Assembly (NCBI GenBank): GCA_003987725.1
Contig: RXJH01000013.1
Location: forward strand, 36,371 to 100,370
Length of the DNA stretch: 64,000 nucleotides
Origin: Hyphomicrobium sp.
GTDB taxonomy: Bacteria; Pseudomonadota; Alphaproteobacteria; Rhizobiales; Hyphomicrobiaceae
Direction: 5' to 3'
The translations under genes were made by a program, and so were the position numbers. Shown piece after piece: positions 55,366-64,000 of the stretch. The notes beneath the pieces are model-generated. The model made no database searches, was not told the origin of the DNA, and saw only the letters and a program-made list of their open reading frames with translations. Positions within the stretch are counted from its first letter, which is position 1, and each line of letters starts with the position of its first letter.

Positions 55366-55389
55366 ATTGCGTTTCTGATGGACCGCCGG

Positions 55390-55992
55390 TCAGGGCCGAG
55401 CGATCTCGAACATGTCGCCCGTGCCCGTATACCAGCCGCGGCCGTGCATGCGCCCGATAAGATCAAGCGCGAGCGTATCGACGTAGAGCCTCTCGGGATC
55501 CAACATGAAGGCGTCATCGACGTGAGCTTGCACGACCTCGCCGAGCGCAATCAGCTGATTGGAAATCACGATTGGCGTGTGCAATCGGCATTCGAACGCC
55601 ACTGGACTTATCGCAATCCGCTCCGGCAGAACCTTGAGCGACGGACGTGTCTCGAGCTTGGCAAGCTCGAGTTCGTCGACGTCTGGCGGTACGTTTCCTG
55701 ACGTCAGGTTCATCGAATGCGAGGCGGAGCGCGGCACCAAGTTGACGACGAATTCGCGCGTATCGAGGATGTTGCGCGCCGTATCCTTCATGCCGCCGCG
55801 GGCCTCGGGCGTGATGCCAAGCGCAAGCAGCGGCGGATCTTTGCTGAGCGCGTTGAAAAAGCTGAACGGCGCCGCATTGCGGACGCCGTCCTTGGAAATT
55901 GTCGTCACCCAAGCGATCGGCCGCGGAACGATCGTACTCGTCAATATCTTGTAACGATCGTCCGCGGCCAGCTTCTCGAAGTCGAATTCCAT
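55390..55992 (-). CDS. Flavin-reductase-like FMN-binding protein
   Basis: A 200-residue split-barrel flavoprotein: YKILTSTIVPRPIAWVTTISKDGVRNAAPFSFF is the characteristic FMN-binding start, with LALGITPEARGGMKDTARNI after it. It may reduce flavin with NAD(P)H for a partner oxygenase. It starts one base after the hydrolase stop and shares its operon with a ring-cleaving dioxygenase-type gene and a hydrolase. Confidence 0.85.
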   Translation of the reverse strand: MEFDFEKLAADDRYKILTSTIVPRPIAWVTTISKDGVRNAAPFSFFNALSKDPPLLALGITPEARGGMKDTARNILDTREFVVNLVPRSASHSMNLTSGNVPPDVDELELAKLETRPSLKVLPERIAISPVAFECRLHTPIVISNQLIALGEVVQAHVDDAFMLDPERLYVDTLALDLIGRMHGRGWYTGTGDMFEIARP

Positions 55993-55993
55993 T

Positions 55994-56641
55994 TTATTTC
56001 CTGCTTTCCGGCGCTCTGATGCCGCTCAGGATTTCTTTAACGTGATCGACTTCGTCCTGCACGATGGTGTGGCCCATCCCAGGATAGATCTTCTCCGTCA
56101 CATCGCCGCCGAGCTTGCGCAGCACGTCCGTCGATTCATGCACCCGCTCGAGGGGAATGTGTGAATCGACATCGCTGCAGCCGAGAAACACCGGCGTACC
56201 TGCAAGCGAGCCCGCATAGTTTCGCGGCGCGCCTTCGGGTCCGATGAGGCCGCCGCTCAATGCAACCACGCCGCCGAAGCGGCGAGCATTGCGAGCGGCG
56301 AACTCGAGCGCGAGGCACGCGCCTTGGGAAAATCCCAGAAGCACGATGCGTTCCGAGGGCATGCCGTCCCGCTCAAGGTCCTCGACGACGCCCGACAATG
56401 TTTGAAGAGCGTTGCCAAGGTACGGTTCGTTACGGGAAATCGGGCTCATGAACGAATAGGGATACCAGCTCCCCGATTCGGCCTGCGGCGCGATGTAGGC
56501 GACGTCACGCGCATCGAACGCGCTCGAGAGGTCGAGAATGCCTCGCGCACTCGCGCCGCGCCCATGCACCATGATCATCGCCGCACGGGCGGCACCGATG
56601 GGTGCGCCCGCGCCAATGACTTCCGTCGTAAGTGTCGTCAT
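55994..56641 (-). CDS. Phospholipase/carboxylesterase-type alpha/beta hydrolase
   Basis: A 215-residue hydrolase with nucleophile Ser in VLLGFSQGACLALEF, an Asp in CSDVDSHIP and a His in YPGMGHTIV, the full catalytic triad. IMVHGRGAS gives the oxyanion loop. It resembles MhqD-type hydrolases that accompany ring-cleaving dioxygenases. The start overlaps the dioxygenase stop (ATGA). Confidence 0.88.
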   Translation of the reverse strand: MTTLTTEVIGAGAPIGAARAAMIMVHGRGASARGILDLSSAFDARDVAYIAPQAESGSWYPYSFMSPISRNEPYLGNALQTLSGVVEDLERDGMPSERIVLLGFSQGACLALEFAARNARRFGGVVALSGGLIGPEGAPRNYAGSLAGTPVFLGCSDVDSHIPLERVHESTDVLRKLGGDVTEKIYPGMGHTIVQDEVDHVKEILSGIRAPESRK

Positions 56642-57573
56642 GCTGCTTGTCCCAATGGTTGCAAGACGGCTTCAATTTCATTCCGCCGGCCTTCAAGGAA
56701 TGCCGGCAGCTTCAAGGACTGACCGAGAGAAGCCAGCGGTTCATCGATGGCAAATCCCGGTTGGTCGGTCGCGATCTCGAAGAGAACGCCGCCCGGCTCG
56801 CGGAAATAGATCGACCGGAAGTAGTCGCGGTTGACCTGCTCCGTGGTCCGGATGCGATGGGTCTCGACGAGCTTCTTTCGCATCTCAGCCTGCACGTCGT
56901 CGGTCGCGGCGCGGAACGCCACGTGATGCACAGAGCCGCGGCCGAGCTGCCCGGCGAGGAAGCCCTTGGCTTCGCGGATCTCCACGACGCCACCGGCAAC
57001 CGCACCGTTCGCGACGAACTGTTTGGTCGGTCCTTCGCTACCGGCCTCGGTAAATCCGAAGACCTCGGTCAGGATCGCACCGGTTCGCGTCGCGTCCTCG
57101 AGAAGAAGACTGATGCCATAGAAGCCCCGCAGCGCGTACTCAGCCGGAACGTTGCCGCCCTGCCAAGCCGCCTCCGTCTCCGCGCCGGGAACGCCGACGA
57201 GAGCGAGCGTCATGCCATCCGGATCGCGGAACGCGAGCACCGAACGTCCAAAGCGCTTCTCGATATCTTCATGTGCAACACCCTTCTCGACGAAGCGATG
57301 GGCCCAGTAGCCGATTGCGCTCTCGGGAACGCGAAACATCGTCTGCTGCGCGAACCCGACGCCGTTCCGTCCGCGCGGGGCATCGTCCCACGGGAAGAAC
57401 GTGAGGATCGTCCCGGGATTCCCTGCTTCATCGCCGAAGTAGAAGTGATAGGTGCCGGGATCGTCGAAGTTCACCGTCTTCTTGACCAGTCTGAGGCCAA
57501 GAACATTGGTGTAGAAATCGAGATTGCGGGATGCGTTGCCGGCAATCGCCGTGATGTGATGAATACCAGACAT
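56638..57573 (-). CDS. VOC-family ring-cleaving dioxygenase (MhqO-like)
   Basis: A 311-residue protein with two VOC (glyoxalase-like) halves: GIHHITAIAGNASRNLDFYTNVLGLRLVKKTVNFDD at the start, VLAFRDPDGMTLALVG, then VHHVAFRAATDDVQAEMRK and REPGGVLFEIATDQPGFAID. Metal ligands are expected from HHIT, HHVAF and FEIA. The ATG at 57573 follows AGGAG. Relatives cleave quinones or hydroquinones. It is the first of a three-gene run with hydrolase and flavin reductase. Confidence 0.88.
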   Translation of the reverse strand: MSGIHHITAIAGNASRNLDFYTNVLGLRLVKKTVNFDDPGTYHFYFGDEAGNPGTILTFFPWDDAPRGRNGVGFAQQTMFRVPESAIGYWAHRFVEKGVAHEDIEKRFGRSVLAFRDPDGMTLALVGVPGAETEAAWQGGNVPAEYALRGFYGISLLLEDATRTGAILTEVFGFTEAGSEGPTKQFVANGAVAGGVVEIREAKGFLAGQLGRGSVHHVAFRAATDDVQAEMRKKLVETHRIRTTEQVNRDYFRSIYFREPGGVLFEIATDQPGFAIDEPLASLGQSLKLPAFLEGRRNEIEAVLQPLGQAA

Positions 57574-57702
57574 GGCTTCTCCTTTCTCGTTGGCACGAGA
57601 TTTCGCTGTGTTGCTTCTCAATGTGGTTAGTAGCTCCGGCCCTTCAATTGGCGCCGGCGGAACGAGACCGTCGCCGTTTTGGCGACGATCCGTTGGCAAG
57701 CG

Positions 57703-58302
57703 TCAGCCTTTAAGCCGTGCCGCGATTTGAGCGACGTGACGTCCCTGGAAGCGGGCGCCCGCCAATTCGTTCTCCGAAGGCTGCCGCGAACCGTCGCCAC
57801 CGGCGATGGTCGATGCGCCATAAGGCGAGCCGCCGGTGATTTCAGTCAGCCCCATCTGACCCGCGAACGAGTAGGGCAGCCCGACGATCACCATACCTTG
57901 GTGCAGCAGCACGGTGTGCGTCGATAAAATCGTGCTCTCCTGCCCGCCGTGCTGAGTGGCCGTCGACGTGAAGACACTGCCGACTTTGCCGATCAACTTT
58001 CCGGACAACCAGAGGCCGCCGGTTTGGTCGAGAAAGTTCTTCATCTGCGCCGGCATGTTTCCAAACCGCGTCGGAACACCGATGATGATGGCGTCATAGT
58101 CAGCGAGCTCATTGACTGTGGCGATGGGTGCCGCCTGGTCGAGCTTGAAGTGCATCTTCTGGGCGACCTCTTCAGGCACCAGCTCCGGCACGCGCTTGAT
58201 CGTTGCTTCGGCCCCGGCTTCGCGAACGCCTTCCGCGACGGCCTCGGACATCTTCTCGATGTGGCCGTAGCTTGAATAATAAAGAACCAGAACCTTAGTC
58301 AT
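57703..58302 (-). CDS. WrbA-type NAD(P)H:quinone oxidoreductase
   Basis: A 199-residue flavodoxin-like enzyme: [22 protein letters not shown] (FMN phosphate loop), [30 protein letters not shown] and [15 protein letters not shown], all WrbA hallmarks. It reduces quinones by two electrons and avoids semiquinones. It lies 129 bases upstream of the dioxygenase gene on the same strand and is divergent from a LysR-type gene. Confidence 0.93.
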   Translation of the reverse strand: MTKVLVLYYSSYGHIEKMSEAVAEGVREAGAEATIKRVPELVPEEVAQKMHFKLDQAAPIATVNELADYDAIIIGVPTRFGNMPAQMKNFLDQTGGLWLSGKLIGKVGSVFTSTATQHGGQESTILSTHTVLLHQGMVIVGLPYSFAGQMGLTEITGGSPYGASTIAGGDGSRQPSENELAGARFQGRHVAQIAARLKG

Positions 58303-58432
58303 GAATGCCTCCGACCCCTGTGAATGCTGTTGTCAGCGCCTGTTGCCGTCGCCGACCACCAACACATGACGCGTTGACAGTAATTCCTCAATACGCCAAT
58401 ATTTGCGCAGTCTGGTTCCAATTTGGATACAA
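58303..58432. promoter_or_regulatory. Divergent wrbA / lysR control region
   Basis: 130 bases between divergent starts. CCAATTTGG (58418-58426, a 4-1-4 palindrome) lies just before the regulator start and CCAATATTTG is 20 bases upstream. These are candidate LysR contacts with T-N11-A spacing, but the evidence is weak. Confidence 0.35.
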
Positions 58433-59350
58433 ATGGACAAGCTGGCCGCCATGAACGCGCTGGTGAAGGTGGTCGCGAGCGGCAGCTACGCGGAGGCTGC
58501 GCGCCGGCTCGGTCTGACGAGGTCGGCCGTCAGCAAGGCCGTCATGGAGTTGGAGCAGAGCCTCGGCGCACGCCTCTTGGATCGCACGACGCGGCGCGTC
58601 ACGCCGACGGAAGCGGGCCTCGCCTATTATGAGCGGTGCCTCGCAATTCTGGCCCAGGTCGAGGAAACGGAAGCTCAGGTCTCAAGGCTACACGACGAAC
58701 CCAAAGGCACGCTGAGGGTCAACGCGCCGATGTCGTTCGGCACGCTCTATCTCGGCAACGCCATTGCCGACCTCATGATCCGTTACAGCGACCTGAAGGT
58801 CGAACTGACGTTGACCGACAGATTGATCGATCCGCTGGAGGAAGGCGCCGACGTGACAGTGCGGATCGGCACGCCCACAGACTCGAGCTTGATCGCACGC
58901 CGCATCGCACCTGCGCGTATCGTCCTCGTGGCATCACCGGACTACATCGAGAAGCATGGCGAACCGGAGACGCCAGGAGATTTGGTCGAGCATCGCTGCC
59001 TGAGCTACGGCCATACGACGTCGTTGCAGCGCTGGCATCTGACGGAAAACGGCGAGTCTGTTTCCGTTTCGATTGCCTCGTGCATGTCATCGAACAACGG
59101 CGACGTCCTGCGCGAGGCGGCCGTGAAAGGCATCGGCATCGCCATCCTTCCCACGTTCATCGTCGGCAACGATATCGCGGCGGGCAGATTGAAACTCGTT
59201 CTCCCGAACAATCGTCCGCCCGATTTGACGATCCACGCCCTTTACGCGCCAAATCGATATCTCGCTGCGAAAACCCGCGTCTTCATTGATTTTCTCGTTG
59301 ATTGCTTCGGAAAGAAGCCACCCTGGGACGACTGGGACAGGAACGGCTGA
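58433..59350 (+). CDS. LysR-type transcriptional regulator
   Basis: A 305-residue regulator from the ATG at 58433 (MDKLAAMNALVKVVASGSY). The N-terminal winged HTH reads AARRLGLTRSAVSKAVMELEQSLGARLLDRTTRR, and the effector-binding domain follows (about 90-300). Being divergent from wrbA, it likely controls wrbA and perhaps the quinone cassette in response to an aromatic or electrophilic compound. An open frame ten codons further upstream was not chosen. Confidence 0.92.
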   Translation: MDKLAAMNALVKVVASGSYAEAARRLGLTRSAVSKAVMELEQSLGARLLDRTTRRVTPTEAGLAYYERCLAILAQVEETEAQVSRLHDEPKGTLRVNAPMSFGTLYLGNAIADLMIRYSDLKVELTLTDRLIDPLEEGADVTVRIGTPTDSSLIARRIAPARIVLVASPDYIEKHGEPETPGDLVEHRCLSYGHTTSLQRWHLTENGESVSVSIASCMSSNNGDVLREAAVKGIGIAILPTFIVGNDIAAGRLKLVLPNNRPPDLTIHALYAPNRYLAAKTRVFIDFLVDCFGKKPPWDDWDRNG

Positions 59351-59365
59351 AGGCGGACCGGCCTG

Positions 59366-60130
59366 CTATTTCCGCGGCTTTCGCCGTAAGAGATAGGTAT
59401 CCATGATCCAACCCTTCCGCTTTCGCTCTTCGCCGCGCGCCTCTTCGATTGCGTCGACGCATTCCGCGAGCCTTCCGGAAATCAGGATTTGATCCGGTGT
59501 GCCGAGATAGGCGCCCCAGAAAATTTCGGCGTCCACATCAGCCCAGGCCCTGAGACCTGATCCGTTATCCAGCATGACCACGGCCGTATCGACGCTACTC
59601 GGCAAGCCTTCCAGGAGCCGCCTGCCTGTCGTGATGTGAACGGGCTCGCCGATCGGATTGAGTGCGATCTTGTGTTCTGCGGCAAGCGCCTGAACGCTCG
59701 TGATGCCCGGAATGATCCGGTATTCGAATGCGAGCGCGCCTTCAGCGATGATGTGCTCTATGACCCGCACGGTGCTATCGTAGAGCGAGGGGTCGCCCCA
59801 AACGAGGAACGCGCCAACCTCGCCATCCGCAAGCTGATTGGCGATGAGATCGGAGAAGATCTTCGCCTTGTCGCGGTGCCACGCATGGACGCCAGATTTG
59901 TAATCGGACGCGCTCGCATCCCGCACCGGACCCGGAACCTCGACAATTCGGTAGGACTTGTCCTCTATGAAGCGCTCGCAAATGGTGCGCCTGAGATTGA
60001 TGAGGTCCTCCTTCTCCTCGCCCTTGTCGAGAAAGAAGAACACATCGGCCTCGTTTAGAGCCTTGACGGCCTGTATCGTGACGTAATCCGGATTGCCGGC
60101 GCCGATACCTATGAGAAGAACCGTCTTCAT
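59366..60130 (-). CDS. cobF: Precorrin-6A synthase (deacetylating) CobF
   Basis: A 254-residue SAM-dependent methyltransferase of the aerobic cobalamin pathway. CobF methylates C-1 of precorrin-5 with loss of acetate to give precorrin-6A. Visible are VLLIGIGAGNPDYVTIQAVKALNEADVFFFLDKG at the start, FLVWGDPSLYDSTVRVIEHI and RIIPGITSVQALAAEHKIALN. The start is the ATG at 60130 (MKTVLLIGIG); upstream in-frame codons lack family match. No other cob gene is nearby, so it is an isolated pathway member. Confidence 0.92.
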   Translation of the reverse strand: MKTVLLIGIGAGNPDYVTIQAVKALNEADVFFFLDKGEEKEDLINLRRTICERFIEDKSYRIVEVPGPVRDASASDYKSGVHAWHRDKAKIFSDLIANQLADGEVGAFLVWGDPSLYDSTVRVIEHIIAEGALAFEYRIIPGITSVQALAAEHKIALNPIGEPVHITTGRRLLEGLPSSVDTAVVMLDNGSGLRAWADVDAEIFWGAYLGTPDQILISGRLAECVDAIEEARGEERKRKGWIMDTYLLRRKPRK

Positions 60131-60289
60131 GGCACGCATCTCCATCCTGAGGCACGACGAAAACCGTAAATCCGGTGACTTGTCGATGGGGCACCTTGGG
60201 AGGCAGATGGGGCAACGTGGGGAGATTGCGCCGCGCCGCGTTCGATGCCAATTCATGCATCAGGCATTCGCAAAGGGAAATGCAACCCG

Positions 60290-61699
60290 ATGGCCAAGCG
60301 CGTCGTATTGGTAACCGGATCGCTGGCCGAGCCGCGGGTAAAGCGTATCGCCGGCGAACTCAACGACGCCGAGCTTGAACCGATCGTCGCCAGCGTCGGC
60401 GTGAAGGTTGCCGCACTGATGACGACGGATATCGTCGAGCGGCGGCTGAAGCTGCCGGAGGGGGCTGACCGGGTCATCATGCCCGGAAGGTTTCGCGGTG
60501 ACCTCGAGCGCCTTTCGGACTTCTTCGGCACGCGCTTTGAGCGGGGGCCGGACGAAATCGCCGATTTGCCGGAATACCTCGGCCACGTGCGCCGGAAGCC
60601 CGACCTCAGCCAGTACAACATGACGATCTTCGCTGAGATCGTCGATGCGACGGCGATGACGATCGATCAGATCATTGAGCGCTCGCGCAAGCTGCGAGCG
60701 GACGGCGCCGACGTGATCGATCTCGGTTGCTTGCCCGATAGCCCGTTTCCGCACCTCGAGGCGACCATCGATGCGCTCCACGCGGACGGCGCACGGGTGA
60801 GCGTCGACTCCTTCAACTCCGAGGAGCTGTCTCGCGCCACGCGCGCTGGCGCCGATTTTCTCTTGAGCCTGTCGGAGAAGAATATCTCCATCGTCGATGA
60901 AGGGCCGGCGGCGCCGGTTCTCGTGTCGGCAGGCGCTGCGGATATGGCTTCGCTCGACCGGGTCATCGATATCATGATCGCAAAGGGGCGGCCCTATTAC
61001 GCCGACCCGATCCTCGATCCGATTCATTACGGCTTCGCTGCATCGATCGCGCGCTATTACGATTTGCGGATGCGCCGGCCGGATATTCCAATTCTCATGG
61101 GCATCGGTAACCTCACGGAGCTTACCGACGCCGATACGACGGGCATCAACGCGCTGTTGATGGGCATCTGTTCGGAGCTCAACATCACGGCGGTGCTGGC
61201 TGTGCAGGTGAGCCAGCACTGCCGCACGGCGATCAAGGAGTTCGAGTACGCGCGGCGCGAATACTATGCGGCGAAGCAAGCGAACGCGCTGCCACAGGGC
61301 TTCGGAGGCGGTCTTATGGCACTGCGCGACCGCAAGGGCTTCGCCTCCACGCCAGAAGAGATCGCAACGCTTGCGGGCCAGATTCGCGATGCGAACTATC
61401 GCATTGAAGTCGCGGAAGATGGCATCCACATCTACAACCGCGACGGCCATCACGTGGGTCAGGATCCGTTCGAGCTGTTCCCGCATATCGACACGCGTGC
61501 CGATGCTGGGCACGCGTTCTACCTAGGCGTTGAGACGGCGCGAGCCGAGATCGCGCAAAAGCTCGGCAAGCGCTATGCGCAGGATGAGCCGCTGGAGTTT
61601 GGCATCGTCGCCGGCACGAAGGGCTCGGCCGCGGACGCCCACGCGATGAAATTTAAGGAAGCCGGGTCGACGTTTCAGAAGCCGTCGAAGGCCGAATGA
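60290..61699 (+). CDS. DUF6513 dihydropteroate-synthase-like protein
   Basis: A 469-residue protein from the ATG at 60290 (MAKRVVLVTGSLAEPRVKR). An N-terminal domain (about 1-110) is followed by a pterin-binding-like TIM barrel (IFAEIVDATAMTIDQI, GADVIDLGCLPDSPFPH, RVSVDSFNSEELSRATRAG) and a C-terminal part. It is related to dihydropteroate synthase but not a standard FolP. Relatives are seen in methylotrophs near tetrahydromethanopterin genes, so a role in that cofactor is suspected. It is divergent from cobF. Confidence 0.75.
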   Translation: MAKRVVLVTGSLAEPRVKRIAGELNDAELEPIVASVGVKVAALMTTDIVERRLKLPEGADRVIMPGRFRGDLERLSDFFGTRFERGPDEIADLPEYLGHVRRKPDLSQYNMTIFAEIVDATAMTIDQIIERSRKLRADGADVIDLGCLPDSPFPHLEATIDALHADGARVSVDSFNSEELSRATRAGADFLLSLSEKNISIVDEGPAAPVLVSAGAADMASLDRVIDIMIAKGRPYYADPILDPIHYGFAASIARYYDLRMRRPDIPILMGIGNLTELTDADTTGINALLMGICSELNITAVLAVQVSQHCRTAIKEFEYARREYYAAKQANALPQGFGGGLMALRDRKGFASTPEEIATLAGQIRDANYRIEVAEDGIHIYNRDGHHVGQDPFELFPHIDTRADAGHAFYLGVETARAEIAQKLGKRYAQDEPLEFGIVAGTKGSAADAHAMKFKEAGSTFQKPSKAE

Positions 61700-61715
61700 A
61701 CTCGGGCTTTGGTTT

Positions 61716-61748
61716 GCTCACCGGCACGATGCACCTGCGCCGGTGAGC
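61716..61748. terminator. Hairpin between convergent DUF6513 and alcohol dehydrogenase genes
   Basis: GCTCACCGGC (61716-61725) and GCCGGTGAGC (61739-61748) form a perfect 10-base stem with a 13-base loop in the 98-base gap between two convergent genes. A bidirectional terminator role is likely. Confidence 0.65.
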
Positions 61749-61797
61749 CAAGTTGTGATGTCGGGAATGCGCATTCATTCGCGCCGAACCGAAGGTC

Positions 61798-62853
61798 TCA
61801 AGTCAGCGTCGCCATGTCGATGACGAAGCGATATTTGACGTCGCTCTTCAACTGACGATCATAGGCGTTGTCGATATCGGCCATCGCGATCATTTCGATG
61901 TCGCATGTGATGTCCCGCTCGGCGCAGAAATCGAGCATTTCCTGCGTCTCAGCGATGCCGCCGATCAACGAACCGCCGATCGACTTGCGTCCGAAAATCA
62001 GAGTGCCGACGGACGGAGAGGGATGCGGGTCCTCCGGAACGCCAACGAGCACGAGCGCGCCGTCACGCTTGAGTAGCCTCGTGAACGCATCGAGATCGTG
62101 AGAGGCCGCAACCGTATCGAGGATGAAATTGAAACTGCCGGCATGTGCATTCATTTCATCGGGATTTTTCGAAACAACGACCTCATCGGCGCCAAGCGCG
62201 AGCGCCGCGCTCCTCTTGGACGGCGATGTCGTGAAGGCGACGACGTGTGCTCCGAGCGCATGCGCAAGTTTCACGCCCATGTGGCCCAAGCCGCCGATGC
62301 CGACAACGCCGACCTTCTGGCCCGGCCCAACCTTCCAATGCTTGAGCGGCGACCATGTCGTGATGCCGGCGCAAAGCAGCGGAGCCGCCGCGGCGAGCTG
62401 GTGTTCCTTGTGACGAATTCTGAGAACGAAGTGCTCATCGACCACGATGTGCTTCGAATAGCCACCGAAGGTATTCGGAAGCCCGCCCTTCGCGGCGCCA
62501 TTATATGTGCCCGTAAAGCCGTTTGGCCCCTCGCAGTACTGTTCGAGATCGTGCTTGCAAGGTTCACACGTGCGGCAGCTCTCGACCATGCAGCCGACGC
62601 CCACGATGTCGCCTTCCTTGAATGACTTTACGTCCTTGCCGGTCTTCGTGACGCGGCCGATGATTTCGTGGCCAGGAACGCAAGGAAAGAGAATGCCCGG
62701 CCATTCACCCCGCGCGGTATGCAGATCGGAATGGCAGACGCCGCAAAAAAGAATGTCGATCGCGACATCTTTCGGGCCGGGCTCTCGCCGCTCGATCGCG
62801 ATCGGAGCAAGCGGGGCTTTGGCCTTTTGCGCGCCGTAAGCTTTGGTATGCAT
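61798..62853 (-). CDS. Zinc-dependent alcohol dehydrogenase (cinnamyl/YahK type)
   Basis: A 351-residue medium-chain dehydrogenase. The catalytic zinc site is in ILFCGVCHSDLHTARGEW and PGHEIIG, the structural zinc Cys cluster in ESCRTCEPCKHDLEQYC, and the cofactor-binding loop in VGIGGLGHMGVKLAHALGA. It belongs to the YahK/cinnamyl alcohol dehydrogenase group that reduces aldehydes with NADPH. The physiological aldehyde is unknown. Confidence 0.92.
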   Translation of the reverse strand: MHTKAYGAQKAKAPLAPIAIERREPGPKDVAIDILFCGVCHSDLHTARGEWPGILFPCVPGHEIIGRVTKTGKDVKSFKEGDIVGVGCMVESCRTCEPCKHDLEQYCEGPNGFTGTYNGAAKGGLPNTFGGYSKHIVVDEHFVLRIRHKEHQLAAAAPLLCAGITTWSPLKHWKVGPGQKVGVVGIGGLGHMGVKLAHALGAHVVAFTTSPSKRSAALALGADEVVVSKNPDEMNAHAGSFNFILDTVAASHDLDAFTRLLKRDGALVLVGVPEDPHPSPSVGTLIFGRKSIGGSLIGGIAETQEMLDFCAERDITCDIEMIAMADIDNAYDRQLKSDVKYRFVIDMATLT

Positions 62854-63368
62854 AATGGTCTTTCTCTGCTGAATGATCGTGGCCAGCGCCGTTTATCGGC
62901 CGAGACGCGCGCGAACAGGTCGAACACGCATGCACTAGTCTTCAAGCGCACCGTGGCGCGCTCAAACACTGCGCGAAAAGCCACAGCAACCGCAAGTTGG
63001 GTTCGATGTGACAGAAATTTGCATGTCCGCAGAAATGCCGACGTTGTTGTACGTCGCCCAGACGACATGCTCGTCGGCAGCTATGGCGCTGCATCGCGAC
63101 GGCGGCATTTACTTGCTATTCCGCGTCCGGGCCTCAATGCGGAATAGGCGCCCGAATCAGAATGCGATATCGGCGAATATTCTCGCTGAGAGGGGAATTT
63201 ATGGGAATTAGCCGGAATGAAGAATTTTCAATTCCGGGAATTCGACTTGAGTTGAAAAATCGAAATTCCGGGGAATACAGGTCGAATTGAACAAAAATTA
63301 ACGTTTTGTTTACCGAAGCGCTGCGGACTCTCTACATAGCCAGAATCATAGACATCGGACTGGATGCG
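62854..63368 (+). promoter_or_regulatory. 515-base intergenic region with AATTCC palindromes
   Basis: No gene is supported here. The right part (63190-63280) is unusually AT-rich and contains several GGAATT/AATTCC half sites, including AATTCC-G-GGAATT at 63230-63242 and a near copy AATTCCGGGGAATA at 63264-63277. They lie 90-180 bases before the small secreted protein gene. Confidence 0.45.
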
Positions 63369-63716
63369 ATGGCGTTTTTCAAATCGGTGGCGATAGTCGT
63401 CATATCGGCGATGGCAGCGGTCTCAGGCCCGGGCATGAGCTTCGCTCAGGACCTCAGCGAAGCTTCGTTGGCCATCAGCACGGATTTGCCGAGTGGCTAC
63501 ATGAGCCTTGGCGGCCATCTGGGTCGGGCCATCGTCAAGCCTGCCCATGTCAAGAAGGCCGCGGCGCATCCCCGACCGCAAGTTCGAAAGAATCGCAGCA
63601 ACCCCATTCCCGTCTTCAGCCGGACGACGACCTACAGTCGGGACGTAACACCGCGCTATCTTGTCTCGATGTCTCTGGACCTGACAGGTTTGAACATCGC
63701 AGCCCTCTCGCGCTAA
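63369..63716 (+). CDS. Small secreted protein, unknown function
   Basis: A 115-residue protein from the ATG at 63369 with a signal peptide (MAFFKSVAIVVISAMAAVSG, likely cut near SFAQ at 27). The mature part is basic with HVKKAAAHPRPQVRKNRSN and a C-terminal segment ending SMSLDLTGLNIAALSR. No family is recognised. It is divergent from the alcohol dehydrogenase across a long intergenic region. Confidence 0.5.
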   Translation: MAFFKSVAIVVISAMAAVSGPGMSFAQDLSEASLAISTDLPSGYMSLGGHLGRAIVKPAHVKKAAAHPRPQVRKNRSNPIPVFSRTTTYSRDVTPRYLVSMSLDLTGLNIAALSR

Positions 63717-63862
63717 GGCCCCTTGCCACACGGTCACAGGTGCGGCGAACGTGGTTGGACGGACCTCTTAGAGCGCCGATTCTCGGCATCTCTGTTGGCT
63801 TCCCGGAGAAATCCAAAGATAGGGGTTCCCAGACGAAATTTTTGTGCTATACGGCGCGCTTG

Positions 63863-63890
63863 GGCCGCTCCGAAACGAGCGGCCTTGTTT
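63863..63890 (+). terminator. Intrinsic terminator-like hairpin before the tRNA
   Basis: GGCCGCTC (63863-63870) and GAGCGGCC (63877-63884) form an 8-base stem with a 6-base loop, followed by TTGTTT. It may end the small secreted protein transcript or lie in the leader of the tRNA transcript. Confidence 0.5.
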
Positions 63891-63935
63891 ATCCTGAAGG
63901 ACGCGCAAGCCATACCGGGCCGCGCGTTTTGGTGA

Positions 63936-64000
<65 letters not shown>

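Noticed and set aside
60260-61513. 417-codon open frame opposite the DUF6513 gene
   Set aside because: Arg/His/Val-rich antisense translation without domain or ribosome site; a shadow of a real gene.

Overview
The window is chromosomal DNA of a GC-rich alphaproteobacterium of the order Hyphomicrobiales, most likely a Hyphomicrobium-like methylotroph. The clues are the rhizobial motor set (MotB, MotC, a MotD/FliK-type protein and MotE), the flagellin regulators FlaF and FlbT, an FtcR/Rem-type regulator next to flgE, and a chemotaxis operon with the gene order of the main Sinorhizobium meliloti che operon. A DUF6513 dihydropteroate-synthase-like gene also fits a methylotroph. Genus-level placement is inference.

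Region 1 (1-18485) is a flagellar block: end of flgI, motE, flgH, fliL, fliP, flagellin, fliF, a fliH-like gene, motB, motC, fliK/motD, then ftcR, flgE, flgK, flgL, flaF, flbT, flgD, fliQ. Many junctions are 4-base ATGA overlaps. Four non-flagellar genes lie inside it (GIY-YIG-like, a small hypothetical, a J-domain protein and a PilZ protein).

Region 2 (18486-23660) is a cyclic-di-GMP block: a GGEEF diguanylate cyclase, a PilZ protein, a PAS-PAS-GGDEF-EAL protein and a single-domain PilZ. Region 3 (23661-33239) is the che operon: mcp, STAS (cheS-like), cheY, cheA, cheW, cheR, cheB, a frameshifted second cheY, cheD and a cheT-like gene. Flagellin and this operon share a two-part upstream motif. 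Region 4 (33246-38394, minus strand) holds flhA, fliR, a fliJ-like gene, a flgJ-type rod-binding gene, a flgN-like gene and two unknown membrane or exported proteins. It runs tail to tail into the che operon.

Region 5 (38395-63935) is mixed metabolism: UDP-glucose dehydrogenase, a cysteine-rich micro-ORF and two small coupled genes, a sulfate-binding protein without transporter partners, a GT21-like glycosyltransferase, a secreted alkaline-phosphatase-family enzyme, a class I glutamine amidotransferase, an APC permease, a glycine betaine/proline-type ABC system with a fused double permease, TetR, DUF302, Dps, a probable quinone-detoxification cassette with a divergent LysR gene, cobF, DUF6513, a zinc alcohol dehydrogenase and a small secreted protein. 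The window ends inside an initiator tRNA-Met gene. I saw no insertion sequence, prophage, CRISPR array or rRNA gene.
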